A stretch of DNA of 31,747 nucleotides from CAWGCA01 sp963820955 (GTDB lineage: Bacteria > Pseudomonadota > Gammaproteobacteria > Chromatiales > Chromatiaceae), in NCBI GenBank assembly GCA_963820955.1, contig CAWGCA010000051.1:1-31747 (forward strand), read 5' to 3'. A program made the translations under genes and the position numbers. The notes under the pieces were generated by a model. The model saw only the letters and a program-made list of their open reading frames with translations, had not been told where the DNA came from and did no database searches. Positions 15,974 to 23,012 of the stretch are shown one piece after another (within the stretch, counting starts at the first letter, position 1; every line of letters begins with the position of its first letter).

Positions 15974-16489
15974 ATGAAGGAAGAGGTATCAACCATAACA
16001 GCACAGAGGGAGGACCGGTTTGTCGGTCTGCATCCATCAGAGCTGAACGACCAGGAGAAGCAATCCATTGTGACACTGGCAACCAGGGTGCTGGCGTCGA
16101 AGTTTCGCACCGGCTGTGTGTTGCGCAGTTCACAGGAGACGCGAACCTTTCTGCGTCTTCGCCTGGCCGAGCGCAGAAACGAGGTGTTCGGTTGCATTTT
16201 CCTGAGCACCCGACATCGCATCATTGCGGTGTCCGAGCTGTTTCAGGGCACCATCGATGGCGCTTCCGTCCACCCCCGTGTGGTGGTGCAGAAGGCACTG
16301 GAGTTGAACTCCGCCGCCTTGATTCTGTACCACACACACCCGTCGGGGGTCGCCGAACCAAGCCATGCCGATGAGCTGATTACCCGTCGTTTGCGAGAAG
16401 CTTTGGCGTTAATCGATGTGCGGGTGCTCGATCACTTCGTGGTATCGGCCGGTGAAACGGTCTCGTTCTCCGAACGTGGACTTGTTTGA
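15974..16489 (+). CDS. radC: RadC-family JAB/MPN-domain protein
   Basis: A 171-residue RadC-like protein with the JAB/MPN metal site HTHPSG (120-125), the downstream aspartate D133 in PSHADELITRRL and a Glu near residue 70 (RRNEVFGCIFLS). The usual family motif is HNHPSG; Thr replaces Asn here. RadC proteins are common on ICEs, plasmids and islands; no DNA repair role has held up and their function there is open. The start at 15974 has TGAGGAGACC upstream; a longer open frame to 15722 overlaps the DUF3577 gene and is not used. The N-terminal helix-hairpin-helix of chromosomal RadC is absent, as is usual for mobile copies. Confidence 0.92.
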   Translation: MKEEVSTITAQREDRFVGLHPSELNDQEKQSIVTLATRVLASKFRTGCVLRSSQETRTFLRLRLAERRNEVFGCIFLSTRHRIIAVSELFQGTIDGASVHPRVVVQKALELNSAALILYHTHPSGVAEPSHADELITRRLREALALIDVRVLDHFVVSAGETVSFSERGLV

Positions 16490-16513
16490 AAATCTGGCTT
16501 TAAACAAACCCTG

Positions 16514-16538
16514 CCGGGAAAGCTCCTTTCTTTCCCGG
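16514..16538 (+). other. Perfect 9-pair hairpin in the DUF6573 leader
   Basis: CCGGGAAAG (16514-16522) pairs with CTTTCCCGG (16530-16538) around CTCCTTT, 24 bases after the radC stop and 46 before the next start. The bases after it are G-rich, not T-rich, which argues against an intrinsic terminator. Confidence 0.55.
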
Positions 16539-16584
16539 TGGGGAAGGAGGGGGAAGACCCGGCGATGACAAAAGGAGATTACTG

Positions 16585-17013
16585 ATGTCCAATGCATCCA
16601 ATCAATCCTCTGCCGAGGAATTTTTCGGTGAGGTCATTTCCAGCTACACCCGCGCCCAGGCCATCGAAGACGGCGTGCTGATCGATGCCAGTGAGATGGG
16701 TCGTGAGGTTGGGTTCAGGTTTCCGGTGGCAGTCACTACGGCTGTTTGGGCAGACTGTATCGACTGGACCGAAGAAGACAGTGCCGCACAGGTTCACCAG
16801 GATCTGTCCGGCAGACTTTACGATCTGCTCTTCATGGCGGCCTTTGCTATTCAGACCAGCCGTCGTTCGGGTGATCGGCTTCGGTTCGAGCTCTATCGAA
16901 TCCCGCGGGATGGTTATTCGACCAAGCCCGTGCCGGTGACTCTGAAATTGATTGTCGGCCCCGGTGACACAGGAGAGCCGGTCCTCACAGTTCTTTTACC
17001 GAATGAGGACTGA
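16585..17013 (+). CDS. DUF6573-family ICE protein
   Basis: A 142-residue acidic cytoplasmic protein. The blocks FGEVISSYTRAQAIEDGVLID, FRFPVAVTTAVWADCI and VHQDLSGRLYDLLFMAAFAI (quoted in part), ending in LLPNED, match DUF6573 proteins that accompany radC on ICEs and plasmids. Function unknown. AAAGGAG lies eight bases before the ATG. It is the last gene of the rightward block and is followed by an intrinsic terminator. Confidence 0.8.
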   Translation: MSNASNQSSAEEFFGEVISSYTRAQAIEDGVLIDASEMGREVGFRFPVAVTTAVWADCIDWTEEDSAAQVHQDLSGRLYDLLFMAAFAIQTSRRSGDRLRFELYRIPRDGYSTKPVPVTLKLIVGPGDTGEPVLTVLLPNED

Positions 17014-17045
17014 AAACAGCTGGCCTATGCTGGCATCTTACCCCT

Positions 17046-17069
17046 GGCCGCGGGTGAAAGCGGCCTTTT
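17046..17069 (+). terminator. Rho-independent terminator of the replication/partition block
   Basis: GGCCGC (17046-17051) pairs with GCGGCC (17060-17065) around an 8-base loop, followed by TTTT. It lies 33 bases after the DUF6573 stop and separates that transcript from the convergent XRE gene. Confidence 0.7.
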
Positions 17070-17167
17070 ACTCAAAATGCCATTCCGTAGGCTGTGCCAG
17101 CTTATGATCCTGCTATTCTCGTGGCGTAGAAGATCGGTTCTGGCTTTCGCGTAAAAGGGAAACCGAT

Positions 17168-17560
17168 TTAACCGTTTCGCACTAATTTATCGATCAGACT
17201 TTTCAGAATCCGCTTGTCTTCCGGGTCGAGTTGTCTGAAGCGCATCAGCATTGCTTTCTCGTCGTCGCTAAGCGGAAAGCCGCCTTCTTCTTCACCCAGG
17301 AGTAACCAAGCGGGCGAAACACCCAGCACAGCGGCGATTTTTTTGAGTTTCCGGGGGCGATGACTCGTTCCGTTTTCAACCTTCTGGATAGCGCCCTGTG
17401 TTACGCCGCTCGCCTGAGCAAGTTGTTCTTGCGTCAGGCCTGCGGCCTTGCGTGCGCTCTTCAATCGTGAAGCGATGGACATAGGCTTTTTGCTTGTTGT
17501 GCACAATCTGGGGCTGCTGAGGACGGATGTTACACGAGAATGCCTTCGAATAGAGATCAT
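17168..17560 (-). CDS. XRE-family helix-turn-helix regulator
   Basis: A 130-residue frame whose conserved part begins at M27 (MSIASRLKSARKAAGLTQEQ). The helix-turn-helix covers about 30-85 (LTQEQLAQASGVTQGAIQKVENG, in part, then LKKIAAVLGVSPAWLLLGEE). The tail DEKAMLMRFRQLDPEDKRILKSL is typical of phage and ICE regulators. Two starts are possible: 17560, whose ATG overlaps the upstream stop as ATGA, or 17482, which starts at the domain and would leave the palindrome at 17497-17506 as a promoter-proximal operator. Neither has a clear ribosome-binding site. It converges on the replication block and could be the element's lysogeny-type repressor. Confidence 0.8.
   Translation of the reverse strand: MISIRRHSRVTSVLSSPRLCTTSKKPMSIASRLKSARKAAGLTQEQLAQASGVTQGAIQKVENGTSHRPRKLKKIAAVLGVSPAWLLLGEEEGGFPLSDDEKAMLMRFRQLDPEDKRILKSLIDKLVRNG
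17497..17506. promoter_or_regulatory. Palindrome TTGTGCACAA, possible autoregulatory operator
   Basis: A perfect 10-base palindrome 15 bases upstream of the second possible start of the XRE gene. XRE repressors often bind such sites at their own promoter. If translation starts at 17560 it is inside the coding sequence. Confidence 0.35.
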
Positions 17561-17769
17561 CCATGCGCATACTCACCTGGACCGACATACACAATCCGTA
17601 TCCCACAGTCCCGGCTGCCACATTCTCGACAGGACATCCGGGCCAGCAGGGCGTCGATGGTCATCTCATCCGAGAGACGTGTCCGATCGAGCCAGTCTGT
17701 CCAGCCACAGGCCTTGCAGACACCCAGGATCCTGAACTGATCAGGGGGGAATTCCGATAGTGTGTTCAT
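17557..17769 (-). CDS. Small zinc-ribbon protein
   Basis: A 70-residue protein with two CxxC-type pairs, VCKACGWTDW and MSCRECGSRDC, giving a four-cysteine zinc ribbon. Between them is a helical stretch, LSDEMTIDALLARM. Similar short zinc-ribbon proteins of unknown function are widespread in Proteobacteria. Its TGA overlaps the ATG at 17560 of the XRE frame (GGATGA), suggesting a two-gene unit. No clear ribosome-binding site is seen before the ATG at 17769. Confidence 0.6.
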   Translation of the reverse strand: MNTLSEFPPDQFRILGVCKACGWTDWLDRTRLSDEMTIDALLARMSCRECGSRDCGIRIVYVGPGEYAHG

Positions 17770-17962
17770 GGGATAAGGGGTGACAGTGGGCTGCCGGGTC
17801 GGCGGTAGGGGGGTAGGGGATAGAGCCCGGCAGCACCTGACTGTCAGGGTTGAGTATAAGGATGGCGGGGCTCATTTGGTGAGTCTTCGGGAAGGATTTC
17901 CAAATACCGAGTATTTCGGTGCGATGACCTTCTTCGGCCAGAACTGGCCGTTCACAATAACG

Positions 17963-17985
17963 AAAAAGGCGACCCGAAGGCCGCC
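17963..17985 (-). terminator. Terminator of PEP-CTERM-type gene copy 1
   Basis: On the minus strand GGCGGCC (17985-17979) pairs with GGTCGCC (17974-17968) around a TTCG tetraloop, followed by TTTTT. This is a classic intrinsic terminator 18 bases after the stop. Confidence 0.8.
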
Positions 17986-18003
17986 GATTTTGACTGCTGA
18001 AAA

Positions 18004-18687
18004 TCAAGCTGCTTTCTTTTTTCTAAAGATCCCAAATAAACCCAGCAGGCCGGAGCCGAAGAGCCAAATTGCCGCCGGGATCGGGACAACTGTGGCTGTG
18101 ATCTCGGGGTTGATGTAACGCGTAGCTCCCCCACTGTCTTCGAGTAAAATTTGAACGTAGTGTGTTCCAGCATCAACGCTTCCGAGTGCAATATTTGTCC
18201 AAGACCTACCCTCCGGATCACGTGCTCCAAATTTCCATATCCCATCGACCCAGAGATGGATCCCGTTATCGATGAGATCAAAGTTTGCGGTTATGTCACG
18301 CAATCCAGGTCCTGCGTCAAAGGCATAAACCACAGCGACCTCGTCGTTTACAGTCCAGAACTGAGGGATTGCCATAGGGGCGCTCCAGTTGCTATTTAGA
18401 TTAGCTGGATCGTTCAACCAATCACCAAGCGAAGGCGACGCAGCAGATAGATCCGGTTCCGTTACGAAGACTTCGTCCTGAGCACCCGTGAAGGTGTTCG
18501 GCGGCGGGAACCAGGGTAGATTTCCGCTAGGTGCACCAAGATCTCCAAGATTATTATTATAGTTTCCAGGTGTCGTATTATCCGCCACGATGGTTACAGT
18601 CGCGGCCGAAGCAACTGATGTCGTAAAGAAAATCGTAACACCTAAAATCACTCTAGCCGCTGCTTCACCCCATGAAGACGTGTTCAT
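18004..18687 (-). CDS. Secreted protein with PEP-CTERM/VPLPA-type sorting tail, copy 1
   Basis: A 227-residue exported protein. The N-terminus (RVILGVTIFFTTSVASAA) is a signal peptide cut near residue 28. The mature part is strand-rich with many Asn and Trp residues and has no family I can name. The tail VPIPAAIWLFGSGLLGLFGI plus basic residues is the tripartite exosortase signal: motif, membrane helix, basic end. Such proteins are processed by exosortase/EpsH and are often linked to extracellular matrix. No exosortase gene is in the window. GAGGGGAGAAC precedes the ATG. Copy 2 at 21790 differs mainly in the tail. Confidence 0.8.
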   Translation of the reverse strand: MNTSSWGEAAARVILGVTIFFTTSVASAATVTIVADNTTPGNYNNNLGDLGAPSGNLPWFPPPNTFTGAQDEVFVTEPDLSAASPSLGDWLNDPANLNSNWSAPMAIPQFWTVNDEVAVVYAFDAGPGLRDITANFDLIDNGIHLWVDGIWKFGARDPEGRSWTNIALGSVDAGTHYVQILLEDSGGATRYINPEITATVVPIPAAIWLFGSGLLGLFGIFRKKKAA

Positions 18688-18836
18688 GCTGTTCTCCCCT
18701 CTATATCGTGATTGTTATAAAGCCGATATATAGCTTATCTCCCATGTCTTAGTAAATGATTTGTGTCAGGCACGGGCCGTTCTTGTCGATCGCCTATATA
18801 TAGCGCTCTATGTCGTATTTGGGTCGTATCGGGTCA

Positions 18837-19160
18837 TCTCAGTGAATCACTCAGGAATTACCGGGCGCTATGTTCTATTGATTGGGTTTAAATCGCAATA
18901 AGCTCGATTGATAAGGCAGTCCTCGGCCATTCTAGTCCTTCTGTAGGTGGCTATGGATCATATGCGAGCGGGAGAGGAGCAGGTCATCACGGAGATAGAA
19001 GCCCCCGATTTAAATCTGATGGAACGGCTAGATTTCATGCACAGTCAATATTTTTTTGCTTTCGCAATTACTAGTCACAATCATCGAGAAACATTGCACT
19101 GCTAAAATTTAAAGAGGAAGTGTTCTGCATGGAAATGACAACATATACGGAGGAAACCAG
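18837..19160 (+). other. Non-coding stretch upstream of a small secreted protein
   Basis: A moderately AT-rich 324-base gap. I see no credible reading frame or RNA. It presumably holds the promoter of the gene starting at 19161, but no hexamer pair stands out. Confidence 0.4.
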
Positions 19161-19565
19161 ATGAAAAGATCAACCTATCTATCCCTTGTCACCCTAGTGT
19201 TCGCACTGATTTGCGGCCCTGCGATGGCAGGCAAGGGTGGTCATCACGATGATTCGGACTCGCTTGAAATCGAGGGTCAGGCTGAACCGCTGCTCGGGCT
19301 GCTATACAGCGGTGAAGGGCTCGAATTTCAGGTACAGAGCACCGGATGCACGGAAAAGTCCCACTTTGTCATACAGCGGCTCAGCCCCGAAAGTCAGATC
19401 AGCTCGCAGCTGCTGCTGATTCGGGTAGTTCCGGACTATTGCGATGCCTATGTGCCTTTTGGCGTTAGGATCTCTTATAGTTACAAAGAACTGGGCCTGG
19501 AGGAGGACGAGCCATTCACCCTGCTGAATCCGTTATCCAACTATCGTGTCAGATTTTATGATTGA
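19161..19565 (+). CDS. Small exported protein of unknown function
   Basis: A 134-residue protein with a clear signal peptide (MKRSTYLSLVTLVFALICG, cleavage near AMA-GK). The mature N-terminus is Gly/His/Asp-rich (GKGGHHDDSDS). Two cysteines (in STGCTEKSHF and VVPDYCDAYVPF) could form a disulfide, and the rest is strand-rich. GGAGG lies eight bases before the ATG. I do not recognise a family. It lies alone in the spacer of the inverted duplication. Confidence 0.65.
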   Translation: MKRSTYLSLVTLVFALICGPAMAGKGGHHDDSDSLEIEGQAEPLLGLLYSGEGLEFQVQSTGCTEKSHFVIQRLSPESQISSQLLLIRVVPDYCDAYVPFGVRISYSYKELGLEEDEPFTLLNPLSNYRVRFYD

Positions 19566-19738
19566 GGCACGGTATTTTTACTGGTGTTGAGTGAAACCTC
19601 TCGCAACAGATCCATGGGGCCTGTGCGGCGAATGGTGTCGAGCCCAGTTTTATCCTTCACGAATAGCGAACCCACATAGCCCAAGGCATTGACCGAGATG
19701 CCCTGGCTGAACTCCCGACTTCTCGGTACCAGCAGCAT
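19556..19738 (-). pseudogene. ATP adenylyltransferase-like C-terminal remnant
   Basis: The 60-codon frame reads WMLLVPRSRE, then ISVNALGYVGSLFVKD and IRRTGPMDLLREVSL. From memory this is the C-terminal pattern of ATP adenylyltransferase (Apa2-like, diadenosine polyphosphate phosphorylase), where VPRSRE and ISVNALGFAGSL are characteristic. The catalytic HIT-type histidine region is missing and an IS91 remnant begins directly upstream, so only the end of the gene survives. Confidence 0.5.
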
Positions 19739-19743
19739 CCAGC

Positions 19744-19929
19744 CGCCGTGTTGGCCGTTTCCTGGATCGGGAGGGATTACTGGGGCGGGATGCCGAGAAC
19801 AGTTAGCTGGCCTTGGATACCGCGGATGTCGATCTGATTAGTGTGCTGCAGGGTCATTCGATTACGCATCGGATTGCCCTGGGGCCACGCCAGCGGAAAC
19901 GCAGTAACCAATTGATCCCACCTCGATAA
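19744..19929 (+). mobile_element. IS91-family transposase C-terminal remnant
   Basis: The frame from 19744 reads RVGRFLDREGLLGRDAENS, then an in-frame TAG, then LALDTADVDLISVLQGHS and ITHRIALGPRQ before losing the frame and ending at 19929. This matches the IS91-type C-terminus (RVGR.LER.GLL.RDAENSYLAL ... LQGHSI.YRIA.GPQ.GRK). A stop replaces the expected Tyr codon and the last part is shifted, so it is dead. Confidence 0.55.
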
Positions 19930-20486
19930 GCCTGCCCTGAGCTGGAGAGAGGCAGCTACAGGCTACATCACCACTCGGCTAACTCAACACCTTGCTGTCG
20001 AAAACCGTGTCCTCTTTCGGAGTAGGGGGGTGTACTTTTTGGCTGGCTGGGGAAATGGGGTGGGGGCAAATAGTGAGAAGCGGACACAGGGATGTGGAGA
20101 CATAAGCCTACCTATTACCCTGCCTTCTAAAAAACTTTTTCAGAAAATCCTGAGCAATTTAGTCACCCATTAGCCGGCCCCGGTCAATAGCCTAAACGAA
20201 TCCCTGCTGATAACAGCATAAAAATTAACAACATCCATCGTTGCGACGAACATCGCACCCGTTATGTCTTCGTCTTTGGCATCGGAGTCAAAACGCTCCG
20301 CACCAGTCACCCATCTGGATTAAGGCAGGGAGCGTCCTTTGTTTCCCAGCCCTTGGTACCTCGGTACCCCACACAATCTTCGGTGCCAAATCGTGTCCAA
20401 AATGTTTTCACAGAATCTATGGGTCAGCCTTGGCTGTCCAGACCTGAATAAGCTCACGGTTTGGGCGAAACGTAAACAACGATGGC
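19930..20486 (+). other. Stretch without a recognisable gene
   Basis: About 560 bases between the IS91 remnant and the IS110 3' region. Short open frames exist but none has a ribosome-binding site or a protein pattern I recognise. The part nearest 20487 may be the non-coding end of the IS110 element. Confidence 0.4.
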
Positions 20487-20549
20487 CGACTGAGATGTCC
20501 AATCAGATGCTGTGGTTGTGCCACACTAAATTCTGGTTCATCTCAGTCG
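20487..20549 (-). ncRNA. Candidate structured RNA at the 3' side of the IS110 transposase
   Basis: CGACTGAGATG (20487-20497) and CATCTCAGTCG (20539-20549) form a perfect 11-pair stem. Inside, TGTGG and CCACA form a second small stem around TTGTG. The structure begins 8 bases after the restored transposase stop on the minus strand. Insertion sequences of the IS110/IS1111 families carry guide (bridge or seek) RNAs in their non-coding ends, so this is a candidate; no promoter or loop-target pairing was established. Confidence 0.4.
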
Positions 20550-20556
20550 CCCAAAC

Positions 20557-21566
20557 TTAACCCGGAAACATCCGCCTGGCATCATAGGGGACTTGATGCT
20601 TGAGCATCATCCAGCTTGCTCTTGCCAGTTTCCGGGCAACAGCCCGGATGGCGATAATACCATTCGTCTTGGCCTTTTTTCGTTCATAGAACCGGCGAGC
20701 CAATGGCTCAAAACGTACCGCAAAATGGGCTGCCTCAGAGAAGGCCCAGGAGAGATATTTGTTGCCGGCTTTGGCATTGCCTTGGCCTTTCTTTTACCAT
20801 TGCTGGTGCGCTTGCTGTCGACGCAGCGGCAATACGACGCAAAGTGGCCAGCACCGGCAAAGCGATCGATAGTGCCGGTTTCCAGCATGATGGTCAGCCC
20901 GAGTATTTTTCCAATGCCGGTGATCGTTTGGAGTATTTTAAAGGTTTCTGTTAGCTTCACGGCCTGGTGAGCGGTTTGCTCGAGCGCATCGATTTCCCGT
21001 TGAACGACCTGATAGACCGCTAATCCCGCCTGTACGGCCTGAAGCGTGTAGTCGTCCACGAGTGGGGGAGTAAACTCAAGCTTGCGCAGTTCTGCAGATT
21101 TGATCCGCAGCCCCGTGGAACGCCATATCTGGCTTTGGACAGTGATCAGTTGGGAACTGGCCGTTCTGACCAACGACAGCCTGCGCCGCAGCAGGTCTCT
21201 GATCGCCCTTTGTTCTTTTGGATAGATGTACGCCGTTGGCAAGATACCGAGCCGCATGAGGTGCGCAAGGTGGAAGGCGTCATGATGGTCTCCGCTGTAT
21301 TTCAAACCATCGTATTGCGTGACGGCAGCGGTATTGACCAACTGGAGATCATACCCATGTTCTTGAAGTCCATCGACCAACCAGTACCAATTGAAGGTGG
21401 ACTCCACTGCGATGCCTTGCAAGCTTTCCCGGTAAGGGGAAAGCGCCTTGAGTGTCAGCGATAAATCGTTACCTAACCGTTTTTCATACAAGCGCTTGTC
21501 CTCTTCGTCGATCACAACCACAACATGGTTGTTTGAATGTAAATCAATTCCACAGTAATGTGACAT
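20557..21566 (-). pseudogene. IS110-family transposase, frameshifted
   Basis: A DEDD recombinase. From the ATG at 21566 (GAGGAG six bases upstream) the RuvC-like domain shows MSHYCGIDLHSNN (D8), E55 in AVESTFNWYW, and D93/D96 in SGDHHDAFHLAHL. The Transposase_20 domain starts at TITGIGKILGLTIMLETG. After SYCRCVDSKRTSNGKRK (near 20798) one base is missing in an A-rich run. The zero frame goes wrong and stops at 20607, whereas the neighbouring frame continues the family sequence (GNAKAGNKYLSWAF, FYERKKAKTNGIIAIRAVA, WMMLKHQVPYDARRMF) to TAA at 20557. It is probably inactive unless frameshifting restores it. Confidence 0.85.
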
Positions 21567-21589
21567 GTCAGTCTCCTCTTCGTTTGCAT

Positions 21590-21613
21590 ACAGCCAGTGT
21601 AACAACTGGCTGT
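21590..21613 (-). other. Nine-pair hairpin upstream of the IS110 transposase
   Basis: ACAGCCAGT (21590-21598) and ACTGGCTGT (21605-21613) pair perfectly around GTAACA, in the 5' leader just before the transposase start. It may be part of the element's structured non-coding end or a subterminal repeat. Confidence 0.5.
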
Positions 21614-21789
21614 GAGGAGGCTGGCTAGAGGATTATCAGATGACTGGAGACGACCCAAATACGACATAGAGCGCTGTATAAAGCCGATCGACAAGAACGG
21701 CCCGTGCCTGACACAAATCATTTACTAAGACATGGGAGATAAGCTATACATCGGCTTTATAACAATCACGATATAGAGGGGAGAACAGC

Positions 21790-22473
21790 ATGAACAAGTC
21801 TTCATGGGGTGAAGCAGCGGCTAGAGTGATTTTGGGTGTAACGATTTTCTGTACGACATCAGTTGCTTCGGCCGCGACTGTAACCATCGTGACGGATAAT
21901 ACGACACCTGGAAACTATAATAATAATCTTGGAGATCTTGGTGCACCTAGCGGAAATCTACCCTGGTTCCCGCCGCCGAACACCTTCACGGGTGCTCAGG
22001 ACGAGGTCTTCGTAACGGAACCGGATCTATCTGCTGCGGCGCCTTCGCTTGGTGATTGGTTGAACGACCCAGCTAATCTAAATAGCAACTGGAGCGCCCC
22101 TATGGCAATCCCTCAGTTCTGGACTGTAAACGACGAGGTCGCTGTGATTTATGCCTTTGACGCAGGACCTGGATTGCGTGACATAACCGCAAACTTTGAT
22201 CTCATCGATAACGGAATCCATCTCTGGGTCGATGGGATATGGAAATTTGGAGCACGTGATCCGGAGGGTAGGTCTTGGACAAATATTGCACTCGGAAGCG
22301 TTGACGCTGGAACACACTACGTTCAAATTTTACTCGAAGACAGTGGGGGAGCTACGCGTTACATCAATCCAGAGATCACAGCTACAGTTGTTCCGATCCC
22401 GGCAGCAATGTGGCTCTTTAGCTCCGGCCTACTTGGACTGATTGGAATATCCAAAAGAAAGAAAATCAAATAA
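21790..22473 (+). CDS. Secreted protein with PEP-CTERM/VPLPA-type sorting tail, copy 2
   Basis: A 227-residue near-duplicate of the gene at 18004. Over the first ~200 residues only about five positions differ (for example T3K and a Phe-to-Cys change in the signal peptide). The sorting region differs more: VPIPAAMWLFSSGLLGLIGI followed by SKRKKIK here, against GSGLLGLFGIFRKKKAA in copy 1. The promoter region and GAGGGGAGAACAGC leader are shared. Both copies look intact, so both may be expressed and sorted by exosortase. The function of the mature domain is unknown. Confidence 0.8.
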   Translation: MNKSSWGEAAARVILGVTIFCTTSVASAATVTIVTDNTTPGNYNNNLGDLGAPSGNLPWFPPPNTFTGAQDEVFVTEPDLSAAAPSLGDWLNDPANLNSNWSAPMAIPQFWTVNDEVAVIYAFDAGPGLRDITANFDLIDNGIHLWVDGIWKFGARDPEGRSWTNIALGSVDAGTHYVQILLEDSGGATRYINPEITATVVPIPAAMWLFSSGLLGLIGISKRKKIK

Positions 22474-22491
22474 TCTTCAGCAGTCAAATAT

Positions 22492-22514
22492 GGCGGCCTT
22501 TGGGTTGCCGTTTT
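22492..22514 (+). terminator. Terminator of PEP-CTERM-type gene copy 2
   Basis: GGCGGCC (22492-22498) pairs with GGTTGCC (22503-22509), including G:T pairs, around TTTG, followed by GTTTT. It is the diverged counterpart of the copy 1 terminator and is weaker. Confidence 0.7.
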
Positions 22515-22681
22515 CGTCGTTGCGAACGGCAATTGTTGGCGTGCGCCGACCGTCCGTGAAAGACTGCAATGCCGCACTTCCGGTCATTCGTAACGACTAT
22601 GTTCAGGTTCGCGGCAGAGTCGCATCACCCTGCAACCGCTTGTTAGCTGACCACGGTCCCGCTTCTTGACTCTGTGTTTGG

Positions 22682-22978
22682 TTACTTCGCCTTTTCGATA
22701 TCCCCCATGCTCCAACTCTTGTCGAAATAAGCCTTCGTCGGGGCGTAGAACCGCAGGTAGACCCACCAACCCTGGCCAGGAATGGTCTGGACCCAGTTCT
22801 TCTCCTTGTCTTTTGGTGGCTTCGGGCCGTAGTAGAGCTCGATCGAGCCATCTGCGTTCTTTATGAGATCCTGGCGTGACGACTGGGCCGCTCTCTTCTG
22901 CTCATTGTTGATCAGCGTGCGAGTGTCCCAGCTATAGATGGCAATCGACCAGAACTGCTCAGCCGGCGGATCTTCTGG
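22682..22978 (-). pseudogene. DUF1254/DUF1214 protein, C-terminal remnant
   Basis: Read on the minus strand, 98 codons end in TAA at 22682-22684. The sequence has the DUF1214 C-terminal pattern: DPPAEQFWSIAIYSWDTRTLI, then SSRQDLIKNADGSIELYYGP, NWVQTIPGQGWWVYLRFY and APTKAYFDKSWSMGDIEKAK (quoted in parts). An in-frame TAG at 22979-22981 sits just upstream. No start codon or N-terminal DUF1254 part is present, so it is a truncated gene. Intact members are large envelope proteins of uncertain function. Confidence 0.75.
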
Positions 22979-23012
22979 CTATACCAAGGCTTGCAAGCTA
23001 AGAGCGGAATGC

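Larger units (their letters stand above)
17936..18836 (-). repeat. Left arm of a ~0.9-kb inverted duplication
   Basis: This stretch, read on the minus strand, matches 21648-22545 on the plus strand: upstream region, the PEP-CTERM-type gene and its terminator. At the outer edge both arms carry TTTGGGTCGT and then diverge. At the gene-3' side similarity fades past GAACGGC. About 2.8 kb, including an IS110 transposase and an IS91 remnant, separates the arms. Confidence 0.85.
21648..22545 (+). repeat. Right arm of the ~0.9-kb inverted duplication
   Basis: Inverted copy of 17936-18836. Within its promoter region TATAAAGCCGAT (21677-21688) and ATCGGCTTTATA (21750-21761) form a 12-base inverted repeat that is degraded in the left arm. 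Similarity begins at ACGACCCAAA and fades after the terminator. Confidence 0.85.

Noticed and set aside
17741..18007. 88-codon minus-strand frame beyond the PEP-CTERM gene
   Set aside because: Covers the intrinsic terminator of the previous gene and shows no family pattern.
22610..22660. CCGCTTGTTAGCTG considered as an integron attC-like end
   Set aside because: No paired inverse core or second site at the right distance, and no integrase of that type.
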